Shown here: one piece after another, positions 11,601 through 15,833 of the stretch
Numbering within the stretch: the stretch's first letter is position 1
Layout of the letters: each line of letters begins with the position of its first letter
Source: a virus
Strand: one strand, 5' to 3'
Virus record (IMG/VR): IMGVR_UViG_3300031974_003701
Coordinates: 1 to 64,000 of that record
DNA: 64,000 nucleotides
The notes under the pieces: generated by a model
What the model was told of the DNA's origin: nothing
What the model saw: only the letters and a program-made list of their open reading frames with translations
The model's database searches: none
Program-made: the position numbers and the translations under genes

Positions 11601-11796
11601 CTTACTTCTTAATAATCCATTAAGTACATTATTGAATAGTATTATGCTTCAAGGATTACCATTAATAGAAGTAGATACACCTTTAAACAGTAACGTAATA
11701 GCTTCTGGTTTAAAAGGTGAATTGAAGTATGCTGTAGGACCAGAAATGTTAGAAGCAGGTTTAAATCTTAATCCTTGGGTTAATATTACTAAATAA
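2635..11796 (+). CDS. giant virion-encapsidated RNA polymerase (vRNAP)
   Basis: The 3053-residue protein is the hallmark N4 enzyme, injected with DNA to transcribe early genes from hairpin promoters. RNAP motifs in order: T/DxxGR as TSVGR (1172-1176); motif A as LELDGKTNG with D1310; motif B with R1416, K1420 and Y1428 in a segment very close to T7 motif B (PMTTFIYGSKEYG); motif C with D1659 in ALGDGLM. The polymerase core is thus about 1000-1750, with a long N-terminal region and a ~1300-residue C-terminal region, as in N4. The N-terminus has three Gly/Ala-rich hydrophobic stretches (about 45-72, 155-180, 325-350). An HELIHAH zinc-protease-type motif lies at 1907-1913, beyond the polymerase. 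It ends the late transcription unit, facing the leftward genes. Confidence 0.93.
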   Translation: MSLEDLIYAEVEPQGFTEANTNNLNRSIDRNQSAQTALGTLRDTGVAAAQGVVGLGGGLAGLAGLGIDAVANTNIGGSIFEGTEDLNNALNTLKTPEQLRAEEVAAYDDLQDSLKYDAMYAEETTTLGKANVRGKELLNSLGKIVDRPSNLTNVIGGTVGSLGLSGAITKGAVKGATKVAGKQLGKKATKAVEATTLTTLGVSDATSQAYNEVNSKNYKELLELDGFKQLVSDGLSFEEAKIKLAQEAGKIAATTNVGISAALALVGSNKLETGKLNKLTDITKDTITESAEEAGAKFSSNVGVQQTVEPDKQLTSGISQSVAEALVGTGVVTGGALSVGAGASALETAQSKVQDNLNQKESSNPTSVENIEKQINNTVQPEINANEADIQAANDLSIATQDLTEDQQIIRFNNEAKQIFEVSENEIKSDTLKNDVVKLEDENISLVRTISKFSVEIESSDSISLDKAEFIVDNLDRINSLGNKGYFGFDNNKQIVENIDNMRSAISNINQNKGVLKAKEAIKNLQQQDKIEDLTDNNGILKQEIVTNTVKLAKLNPAGVNADLAKTILNNEQNTLSKTEKAYLRTAIQIKDGLNDDSLKLVNNNLFRDTNEDKVSLNDYINTIYSGLKSGVSVDKNGEEQTVNEALENLGKLAQHFINKTNALNTNLETNENRTTFDQLDPKIKEFRKDSGSAFVNKKSLKSVNTAKVIFNEANAVVNAYNSIVENFFEGKEKLTVPKPHSFLTSNDNKSEKDIVTETKEEVSENNVNEEVNVENTKTAEENINNDTTEQTDVEKKVSDVETNNKEGLVKREPIKVTETYKDISNNSYLDKGFKLDTTNVKEQDKLILTGTKEEKSFVKTIHNMVKGFNKYLSQQLNTGYTKGKTNYKSPVEQYKSNPAYKDYKQGKIMSLLNQKENGLNEDIINKANLAVTDWFINLRFTSLDLSKLNIDGLYGESVNTAVYSKVKEDLAKHIEKFIGLKRNKDVPVNYSRGITESLADAYLQYLISKDVLFENVVKGDKKQILTLSLNPKSTEMIRNNLGNNLDIIKDAYFNEPENSVSYSTESITDIKKIQRNSNVSLTKRSQQAVLESQATPYKVNEPYKNFMNVFGLDNYKKLIGFNNIDEKTTNKYHLKSLEGENTTINYNMFDVSRMLEAAKEKGELYYKYVMTSVGRLQQEDNGGQANKIARELFQPNQSELDLTNQEHIDMFWLTTAQGLEDSSLKVEQLELNDVVFKAQDIIENQHRNKINLIKDYLKTDKFDSNAFLKEFNKPTDNVVINTLFNVARFELANENKDKVFTHYVPLELDGKTNGFANYIVNFSLNNFDTDWVNTVGKVGLYIGEGNKSLNNHVLNKDSSDVYQTVATNFEEILTDNIKKHIKDYPQFKANISTFVKVVTKYLDIEMTKDGLKVGRKTTKNPMTTFIYGSKEYGTSNKITGTLLSAFHEEATAIMQGKSELTKEQLYDAVNLISEFKIGKNKTNKVSAYKPKNTKLVSKNTDLKDFTIPVSALQNLESNVEQLFVQPLYASMQSIAGDAFNTFDNLKYITQEQTKIAIDIFKENLENIVNNKKKKGIYLKNDLPSENDMNEAIKSVQDIVPSFKSSHMNIGLTYKEQATDDNTRISSGIDGRRETEATLPTIRELGVQVQPNYNIALGDGLMIQNWVIDNPELGKRSEKVFDGVYVGATDIKEAAPKINKAVYDSWTQNKILPILKSVETAYKNVVKPEHKETLKPMITFLKKKVIQNQARINTLKKAEISVDQMAGGSNPYYREGKLKTIEELQDNYNKELDKLSDKVGFTSKNRLLGIQSENPKLVKQLKQNYENSYEFLSDLINSNTLNKDQHEIVNQLADVLRNYKVLIKPTDKYLRSKDLNKIADNVSEYGLTDTRNKIIVINNVSPETIIHELIHAHVATTINEAVITPKKASKPVLASIALIERSIESFIKKDYSLPALQNLKNVLQNASTRQEAINEFLAWGLTNKDVIKSLKETKVQNTFGVKRLFKIAFTGLNRILNAVGIKMPTNMFDRLEFTANVLFKEASVRISKERNHTDKYSILKQEISKNITRNDINKVNAQINKYEELNALYDTGYRLNEEELNRFKKTITLLNLPNIRSSKALLSLANSFKEVLKKSDNLELTKLLTNLPDKHAVNIFVGLYFASKQFKDTINTIKIDDFTKTETIDEKLDNLGNKFIKELSSYNTGSIGLEVSKAIDELSELNQQHNNIKFKNRQFISNETERKVIEKSAKFIESLGFKGSKALSAYIENKDIRDKQEDDFVNLVFRQNKIPTVFKELLKDVMGKTLSTESVEDMVNVVKKNVALIKTNFKNKIPKHINKLLKDTSIENRRILGKLILENGLVYNDSVENIINLLSKPESITKEINSLEKELDSFYIKKSKQLALFMNNKTHSNGLLYNAYAIASKLGTVNVINPKQELVDKIDKLVSLYAFKNSNDKQLLIDEVKNNKEGISNVLSYIQDYINLEKDKLETNIQKYNYFKGYTPILASDNRRVKLDYKLNHTKNLSNGFVYLGEDKNNKTMGYYYTDVDGTPYQQGVLQTVSKSVMGVNPNTGLTLNGSHQGFFKNPKNKNNMKAVYGNDGKVIGYEKFIEPKYSNKLQSDTDISELIAVMKSRQIEEQMADEFNYTLIDRINEDYNASKNKDNFVNVKDNDDPIIKEIWKVIPQNIKDYISSTNEDGFYVRKAYLNNALGYRKASVAEIFNKRNNLNKELLDKAEQLFTAMFGSKAYEYLVRGEKALQNTVQSVKETIIVRSGIVMVGNILSNMSQLSMYGIDPITQYRNAKKYIAELNQHMRHNDRVIEISFEKSSTKDKNKLALLDKELNIIKEQESKFGIKPLLDSGEFNTIAEDLSDNNNKELLSGKYTDWIESKLDTLPDNVKTLAKYAYISKDTSLFKGLEKTVLFSDFVAKATLHNHLMNQGKSLKEANSIVSEAFINYNFVSGRTRDYLESIGLVWFFNYKLRILKSVKYLLLNNPLSTLLNSIMLQGLPLIEVDTPLNSNVIASGLKGELKYAVGPEMLEAGLNLNPWVNITK

Positions 11797-11818
11797 ATTA
11801 AAGATATTTATCTTTAAT
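11797..11818. terminator. palindromic hairpin right after vRNAP
   Basis: A perfect 10-base inverted repeat with a 2-base centre starts at the base after the vRNAP stop codon. There is no clear T-run after it on either strand, so it could be a weak or bidirectional terminator or an mRNA 3'-end stabiliser. Confidence 0.45.
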
Positions 11819-11884
11819 ATTGCTGTTAGGTAAAAGCAAAAGATTTAGATAAAACTGAAGACGGAAAATGGATTTTATATAGAA

Positions 11885-11919
11885 ATTCCCTATAAGCATT
11901 AGCGTGCTTAATAGGGAAT
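11885..11919. other. strong stem-loop
   Basis: A 9-bp outer stem (ATTCCCTAT with ATAGGGAAT) continues through a single bulged A into a 5-bp inner stem (AAGCA with TGCTT) and a 6-base loop. It lies in the ~250-base non-coding stretch between vRNAP and the small Arg-rich gene. There is no T-run, so it is not a standard terminator; a structured RNA or processing site is possible. Confidence 0.5.
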
Positions 11920-12043
11920 GGTTAGTTGATGGTGGTATAAACTGACCGCTTACACCGATCAAATAAGTCAACATATTATTTGTATCATTATTGTAAGTAA
12001 CCTGTCCACTCCTTTTTAACCCTTTATAAAATAAGGAGTAGGT

Positions 12044-12160
12044 ATGTTATTACCTAGAGAAAAGCAGGTGAAACCTGTTCGTGTACGCAACTATATTAGA
12101 TATCGGTACAACCGATTCGAGTACGTAACGCAACACTATAGAAGTTATCCTAGTAAGTAA
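12044..12160 (+). CDS. 38-residue basic protein, function unknown
   Basis: A short frame begins at an ATG preceded by a very good ribosome binding site (AAGGAG, 6 bases upstream) and is followed at once by a strong terminator. The product is basic and rich in Arg and Tyr (for example RNYIRYRYNRFEY), which suggests nucleic-acid contact. It is the last rightward gene before the convergent leftward genes. No family is recognised. Confidence 0.6.
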   Translation: MLLPREKQVKPVRVRNYIRYRYNRFEYVTQHYRSYPSK

Positions 12161-12172
12161 GGCTTAATTTAA

Positions 12173-12210
12173 AGACGGATTATGAATAAAACCTTAATCC
12201 GTCTATTTTT
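12173..12210 (+). terminator. Rho-independent terminator ending the rightward late genes
   Basis: A 10-bp perfect stem (AGACGGATTA with TAATCCGTCT) and a 12-base loop are followed by ATTTTTAT. It lies 13 bases after the small basic gene and would stop late transcription before the leftward gene block. Confidence 0.8.
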
Positions 12211-12313
12211 ATATCTGATTGAGAAATAAACCATGCCTTATAGTAGCGTAGTTTAAATACCTATCAACCCATAAAGTGAACATTCCGTTAATGTTTGTTA
12301 TTACCTTTTTCAT
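12209..12313 (-). CDS. possible 34-residue peptide
   Basis: An ATG-initiated leftward frame encodes MKKVITNINGMF... and ends inside the rightward terminator. There is only a weak purine stretch upstream. It lies downstream of the HTH gene in the same direction. This is coding-like but short, so doubtful. Confidence 0.3.
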   Translation of the reverse strand: MKKVITNINGMFTLWVDRYLNYATIRHGLFLNQI

Positions 12314-12397
12314 AATACCTATTACACTTCCAATGTCCTTTAATGATTATTCCACTCTTCTAGATTTCATACTGTCTGTGTACTGCAATTTGGTGTT

Positions 12398-12595
12398 TTA
12401 TTCTGTTTCTAATTCACTAATAAATTTTTTAGTATAATTAAGTCCTTTCTTTTCAGCATATTTAACCATTTCATCTAATTTATTTGCAGGAATACCTGTT
12501 TTATACCATCTACTTAAATATTGTACTGAAAAACCTAAATTATTAGCTACTGTACTAACTCTATCTAATTTTTTAATAAACTGCCTTACATACAT
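12398..12595 (-). CDS. small helix-turn-helix DNA-binding protein
   Basis: The 65-residue product has a Cro/YdaS-like helix-turn-helix at about residues 13-40 (RVSTVANNLGFSVQYLSRWYKTGIP), in which GFSVQYLSRW would be turn plus recognition helix, followed by a short helical tail. Small regulators of this kind act on promoters or operators; here it sits at the end of the leftward block next to the inverted-repeat elements, which are possible targets. No repressor/integrase module accompanies it, so it need not be a lysogeny regulator. Confidence 0.65.
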   Translation of the reverse strand: MYVRQFIKKLDRVSTVANNLGFSVQYLSRWYKTGIPANKLDEMVKYAEKKGLNYTKKFISELETE

Positions 12596-12617
12596 ATTAT
12601 TCTCTTATTTTTAATTA

Positions 12618-12741
12618 ATTATTAATATAATGAACAGTAATAGCTAGTTAGTTACTCTTGAGCTATGAATCTGTTTTAAAACATTTCATTTGTGAGAGGA
12701 GTATGCTCTAACAAACTATTACTGATTATTATATTAATAAT
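12618..12741. repeat. long inverted repeat, element 1
   Basis: Arms 12618-12643 and 12716-12741 match at 23 of 26 positions (ATTATTAATATAAT, three differing bases, CAGTAATAG), enclosing a ~72-base centre with further short pairings. It contains no open frame of note. It lies between the HTH gene and a 54-residue gene and could form an extended RNA or DNA cruciform. No known RNA family is recognised. Confidence 0.6.
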
Positions 12742-12746
12742 GTAAC

Positions 12747-12911
12747 TTACTGGTTTTGAGATTTACTTAGCTGTTCAATATCATTGATAATATCTTCAAT
12801 GAGATTAACACCATAAGTACCAAAATCAGAAGTTACTTGATCCATACAATTTTCAGAATCTTTCTGTCGTTTTAAGTATTTTTGTAAAATACTTTTGATC
12901 TGTTTTGTCAT
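12747..12911 (-). CDS. 54-residue protein, function unknown
   Basis: The frame starts at an ATG with AGGA 8-12 bases upstream and encodes a Lys/Gln-rich N-terminal helix (MTKQIKSILQKYLKRQ) and an acidic C-terminal half (NLIEDIINDIEQL). It is flanked by the two inverted-repeat elements. No family is recognised. Confidence 0.55.
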   Translation of the reverse strand: MTKQIKSILQKYLKRQKDSENCMDQVTSDFGTYGVNLIEDIINDIEQLSKSQNQ

Positions 12912-12951
12912 TATAAGTGTCCTGCTAAATTATTGATTATTATACTAAAAA

Positions 12952-13078
12952 GAATACATAATAATGCAGTTTTGGTCACTACGTTTTAAGCTGTACTACT
13001 TAAATCCAATTTATTAACTACTAGTTAGTACAATATGCATAAGGTAGTTATGCTTCGTTAATAGAAAATTATGTATTC
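12952..13078. repeat. long inverted repeat, element 2
   Basis: Perfect 11-bp arms GAATACATAAT (12952-12962) and ATTATGTATTC (13068-13078), with AT-rich partial pairing outside, enclose ~105 bases with no long frame. Spacing and style resemble element 1 at 12618-12741, and both centres contain CTAGTTAGT. It ends just before the tRNA cluster. A structured RNA or regulatory site is possible. Confidence 0.55.
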
Positions 13079-13091
13079 ATTATAATATAAT

Positions 13092-13198
13092 TGGTGCAAC
13101 TTACTGGTTTCGAACCAATATTTTATCTATAGATTCAAGGTTGCGCACCCATTAGACCTAATCATTGATAAAGTTTTTTCCATTTAAACTAAAGTCGC
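13092..13198 (-). tRNA. tRNA with enlarged anticodon loop, isotype undetermined
   Basis: The gene has a 7-bp acceptor stem (GCGACTT with AAGTTGC, one G-T pair), T8-A9, a D arm (GTTT, a loop with GG, AAAC), a T arm with TTCGAAA, and an encoded CCA end. The anticodon stem is TTATC with GATAA, but the sequence between is ~39 bases instead of 7, giving 107 bases in all. Inside this, GATTAGGT pairs with ACCT/AATC (2-base bulge), forming an extra hairpin. An anticodon cannot be assigned. Confidence 0.6.
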
Positions 13199-13204
13199 AT
13201 ATGT

Positions 13205-13278
13205 TGGCTAAGGCACAGAGAATCGAACTCTGATATTCAGTTTTGGAGACTGACGCTTTACCATTAAGCTATACCCTA
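13205..13278 (-). tRNA. tRNA-Trp (CCA anticodon)
   Basis: A 74-base cloverleaf has acceptor TAGGGTA with TGCCTTA, D stem GCTT/AAGC, anticodon arm TCAGT-CTCCAAA-ACTGA (anticodon CCA), T arm CAGAG-TTCGATT-CTCTG, and an encoded CCA end. Confidence 0.9.
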
Positions 13279-13286
13279 AAAAATTA

Positions 13287-13362
13287 TGGTGACAAGTGTT
13301 GGAATCGAACCAACTTCTATGGATTTTCAGTCCACTGTTATGACCACATCAGCTAACTTGTC
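13287..13362 (-). tRNA. tRNA-Phe (GAA anticodon)
   Basis: A 76-base cloverleaf has acceptor GACAAGT with ACTTGTC, anticodon arm GTGGA-CTGAAAA-TCCAT (anticodon GAA), T arm TTGG-TTCGATT-CCAA and an encoded CCA. The D stem carries one mismatch. Confidence 0.9.
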
Positions 13363-13367
13363 ATGAA

Positions 13368-13467
13368 CTGGGATAGTAGGATTTGAACCTACCCTCCTAA
13401 CATATTGTATTAAAACTATTTACTAGAAAAATAAATATGTTATGTGCTTCCACTACACTATATCCCA
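13368..13467 (-). tRNA. tRNA with enlarged anticodon arm, isotype undetermined
   Basis: The acceptor stem is perfect (TGGGATA with TATCCCA), followed by T8-A9, a D stem GTGT/GCAC and a T arm GTAGG-TTCAAAT-CCTAC; no CCA is encoded. The stem TAACA with TGTTA (extendable to 9 bp) encloses ~35 bases instead of 7, including a TATTTA/TAAATA hairpin. Total 100 bases, about 27 more than expected. An anticodon cannot be assigned; a defective tRNA is possible. Confidence 0.55.
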
Positions 13468-13478
13468 ATAAAAATAAT

Positions 13479-13555
13479 TGGTCTGGACTAAAGGATTTGA
13501 ACCTTTGACTTCTACGTTCCAAACATAGCATTCTACCAAACTGAGTTAAGCCCAG
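13479..13555 (-). tRNA. tRNA-Pro (TGG anticodon)
   Basis: A 77-base cloverleaf has acceptor CTGGGCT with AGTCCAG, anticodon arm CTATG-TTTGGAA-CGTAG (anticodon TGG), T arm AAAGG-TTCAAAT-CCTTT and an encoded CCA. Confidence 0.9.
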
Positions 13556-13562
13556 ATTATAT

Positions 13563-13601
13563 AAGGTAAACACAGTAAAACTAAAAACCTGTGTTTACCT
13601 T
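13563..13601. other. 13-bp perfect stem-loop before the tRNA cluster
   Basis: AAGGTAAACACAG and CTGTGTTTACCTT form a perfect 13-bp stem with a 13-base loop in the gap between the 89-residue gene and tRNA-Pro. There is no T-run on the leftward strand. A processing or attenuation role is plausible but unproven. Confidence 0.5.
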
Positions 13602-13627
13602 TATACAATAATATGAAAGACTAAATA

Positions 13628-13897
13628 TTATTGTATATCTTGTTTAAATCGTTTTAAAGCATTAGCTAATTTAATGGAGCCAATATGTGCTCTGTCTAAT
13701 TGTTCTTTCCATAAAGCTGTTTCAAACTTTTTAGTATCGTCTGAACAATTATCCCACAATTCACTAACTTTAGAAGTAAAGTTATATAAATGTTGTTTGA
13801 CTACTGCTTCAACAGAAGCCATTCCACCTAGTTTATAAGCAGAAGTTAACTCTCTGTATATAACATCTTCAAATTCAGGAGCATTAGAATAAGTCAT
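13628..13897 (-). CDS. 89-residue hypothetical protein
   Basis: Mostly helical, mildly basic at the C-terminus (LANALKRFKQDIQ); no motif recognised. It overlaps the preceding membrane protein gene by 14 bases, so it belongs to the SSB operon tail, followed by the tRNA cluster. Confidence 0.7.
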   Translation of the reverse strand: MTYSNAPEFEDVIYRELTSAYKLGGMASVEAVVKQHLYNFTSKVSELWDNCSDDTKKFETALWKEQLDRAHIGSIKLANALKRFKQDIQ

Positions 13898-14069
13898 TTT
13901 TATCTTCTGGTTTATTATTTAATAAATGATATATAGCTAAGCATATTATTATAAAAAATACAATAGGTATTATTAATACACCTGCTACCATAAATGCTAT
14001 TACTAATGCACAAATTATTCCTGATATAAAAATTGCTTTTATTAAACGACTAATTTTGTGCATCAGCAA
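13884..14069 (-). CDS. 61-residue membrane protein
   Basis: One long or two closely spaced hydrophobic segments fill residues ~10-50 (AIFISGIICALVIAFMVAGVL then VFFIIICLAIYHLL), with charged ends. The start may be the ATG at residue 1 or 3. It overlaps both neighbours by 14-20 bases, showing translational coupling. Function unknown. Confidence 0.65.
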   Translation of the reverse strand: MLMHKISRLIKAIFISGIICALVIAFMVAGVLIIPIVFFIIICLAIYHLLNNKPEDKNDLF

Positions 14070-14313
14070 ATGGATTAGAAGGGTTTAATGTAACTGGTTC
14101 TTCTGTATCATTTGGCTCAATGATTTCTGTTTTAGGTAATGCTTCTTTTTCTACAATAGTAAAAGATAAAGCACTTTCAGTGTTTTCACTACGAGATTTT
14201 TTAAAAGAGACTTCACCAACTTCTTGGTCTGGAGAAATATTGAATTGTTTTACTACAATTTCTTGTAGTAAAACTTGCAACTCTTTTCCAGTAATTTCTA
14301 CTTGAATTGCCAT
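14050..14313 (-). CDS. 87-residue hypothetical protein next to SSB
   Basis: An acidic protein with a compact N-terminal part (MAIQVEITGKELQVLLQEIV) and a Pro/Asn-rich tail ending NPFADAQN. It follows the SSB gene by three bases, so it probably shares its mRNA. No family recognised. Confidence 0.7.
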   Translation of the reverse strand: MAIQVEITGKELQVLLQEIVVKQFNISPDQEVGEVSFKKSRSENTESALSFTIVEKEALPKTEIIEPNDTEEPVTLNPSNPFADAQN

Positions 14314-14316
14314 TGA

Positions 14317-15096
14317 TTAATTTCCTTGTGCTGCTGCTTGTGCAAATACGTTATCAGGAGCTGCTGTAGCTGTCTGAGTTGTATTAGATGCAGTTGTTGT
14401 TTTTACGTTAGCTGTGGCTTTAGAAGAACGATCATTAACTTGACCTTGATTTTTATCTAACCACGTCTGCATAAATGTAGCAGGTTTTTCTGATTTAATT
14501 TCTGTTTGTGTTTTATCAGAATCTTTATCAAAGAAATGCTGAATTTCGTTAGTTTCAAATGTTTCACCAGTTGGTTCGTAGTTACCAGTTTGATCATTTT
14601 TAACTGTTTTATCTTCTTTATTAAGACTAATGGCAACTTTAACTGTTTTGTTAATAAGATCAACAAATACAGGTACTTGTGTATCTACTTCGCCTTGAGC
14701 GTCTTTATTATAGATTTTAACTAATTTAAGTTGAATATCTGTTTGAGGGATTTCTTGACCTAAAACAATAGATGTAAGTGAGTTTACAAGTGGATAATGA
14801 CTGAATGGTTTCTTTTCACCTTTATCTGTTAGTTCAGGTTGACCTGTTTCTTTATCGCATTTATAAGCTTTACCAAATTTATTCATTACCCACATACGAC
14901 GGAATTTATAAGCTTTACCGTCAATATCTAGTTCAAGATTAAATTCTTTAGTTTTAGTAGATGTTTCTGTAATAAAAGCTTGTTTAATGATTGCTGTATA
15001 TACATCACTTGGTAATGTATAAGAACCACCAATAACATCTTTAGTTGTTACATTTGTTAATTCTGATGCGCCTGCATCTGAAAAGATATTTTGCAT
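14317..15096 (-). CDS. N4-type single-stranded DNA-binding protein
   Basis: The 259-residue protein matches the size and position of N4 SSB (gp45, about 265 residues). A beta-rich N-terminal body (residues ~20-150, with FNLELDIDGKAYKFRRMWV and a Lys-rich turn) precedes a Thr/Ala/Gln-rich flexible tail ending NVFAQAAAQGN. In N4 this protein coats replicating DNA and activates host RNA polymerase at late promoters through its C-terminus; the same dual role is inferred here. It sits in the replication operon after the Sak4-like ATPase gene. Confidence 0.75.
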   Translation of the reverse strand: MQNIFSDAGASELTNVTTKDVIGGSYTLPSDVYTAIIKQAFITETSTKTKEFNLELDIDGKAYKFRRMWVMNKFGKAYKCDKETGQPELTDKGEKKPFSHYPLVNSLTSIVLGQEIPQTDIQLKLVKIYNKDAQGEVDTQVPVFVDLINKTVKVAISLNKEDKTVKNDQTGNYEPTGETFETNEIQHFFDKDSDKTQTEIKSEKPATFMQTWLDKNQGQVNDRSSKATANVKTTTASNTTQTATAAPDNVFAQAAAQGN

Positions 15097-15122
15097 ATTT
15101 AATTCCTTCTTTTTATGCTTAA

Positions 15123-15833
15123 TTAATAATTATCTAAGGCATCTATTAATAGAGCCATATTGTTGTCAATGTACGTTGGATCACCTTCAAATAAATCTTC
15201 TGGCATACGTACTTTTTCATTAGGAAATTCTTTAGTTTTACCTAATTGGTATACATACTTAACACCTAATTCTTTCTCTTTTGGAGTAAAAGTTAAGTTA
15301 GGATTAACATATTTTTCTAATTTAGAAATGTTCATGGTTTTTGTAGTAACAATATTTTGAACAAAAGCTTCAATACCAATGTCTTTAGTAGAGCCTTTAA
15401 TTGGTATTTTAAATTCATATTCTTGCGAATGTTCATTATAAACTTTGTTTACATGCGCTAATACAATTACATTTTTGTTAGATTTTTTAAATACATCTAC
15501 AAAAAGTTTACGTACATCCATACCAAAATCGTTCCAAAAAGCTAACCCATTTTTGTATTGTTTTTGATAAGTATCTACGTAATGATTAAACCAAAATGTT
15601 ACAGTATCTAAAATAAAAGTATGGTATTCATCATTAGCTTCAAATTGTTCAAAGATTGAAAATATATGCTTAGGATCAGTCATATTATAAACAAAAGCAT
15701 TATTCTTAAATGGTAGTTTATTATTACCATCTACGTTAGCATAGAATACACCTTTACGCTGGCATAATTCCTTTAATGATCTGGTTTTACCTGTATTGGT
15801 TTCACCAGTTACCATAATTAAATTATTGCTCAT
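15123..15833 (-). CDS. Sak4-like RecA-fold ATPase
   Basis: The product starts MSNNLIMVTGETNTGKT; this ATG is chosen over one 15 bases upstream because AAGGAAAT lies just before it. A Walker A motif (GETNTGKT) is at residues ~10-17, a Walker B strand in HTFILDTVTFWF, and a sensor-like NVIVLAHV further on, the layout of phage Sak4/AAA_24 recombination ATPases that help SSB and annealing proteins. It overlaps the primase gene by 11 bases and precedes SSB, which fits a recombination-dependent replication role. Confidence 0.7.
   Translation of the reverse strand: MSNNLIMVTGETNTGKTRSLKELCQRKGVFYANVDGNNKLPFKNNAFVYNMTDPKHIFSIFEQFEANDEYHTFILDTVTFWFNHYVDTYQKQYKNGLAFWNDFGMDVRKLFVDVFKKSNKNVIVLAHVNKVYNEHSQEYEFKIPIKGSTKDIGIEAFVQNIVTTKTMNISKLEKYVNPNLTFTPKEKELGVKYVYQLGKTKEFPNEKVRMPEDLFEGDPTYIDNNMALLIDALDNY

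Noticed and set aside
12398-12595. Lysogeny repressor
   Set aside because: A small HTH protein alone is not enough; there is no integrase, excisionase or attachment site in the window, and the rest of the genome is a lytic N4-type layout.
12618-12741. Degenerate tRNA-Glu (an internal CTCTCAC resembles a CTC anticodon loop)
   Set aside because: No anticodon stem, no T arm with TTCRA and no D loop GG; only the outer stem pairs.
12741-12760. Second copy of a tRNA 3' end (about 17 of 20 bases match the 3' end of the tRNA at 13092)
   Set aside because: It is inside the coding end of the 54-residue gene and no other tRNA part is present.
13403-13445. Mobile mini-element shared by the enlarged tRNA and 31480-31515 (ACTAGAAAAATAA similarity)
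   Set aside because: Similarity is short and low-complexity, and at 31.5 kb the sequence codes for a hydrophobic peptide.
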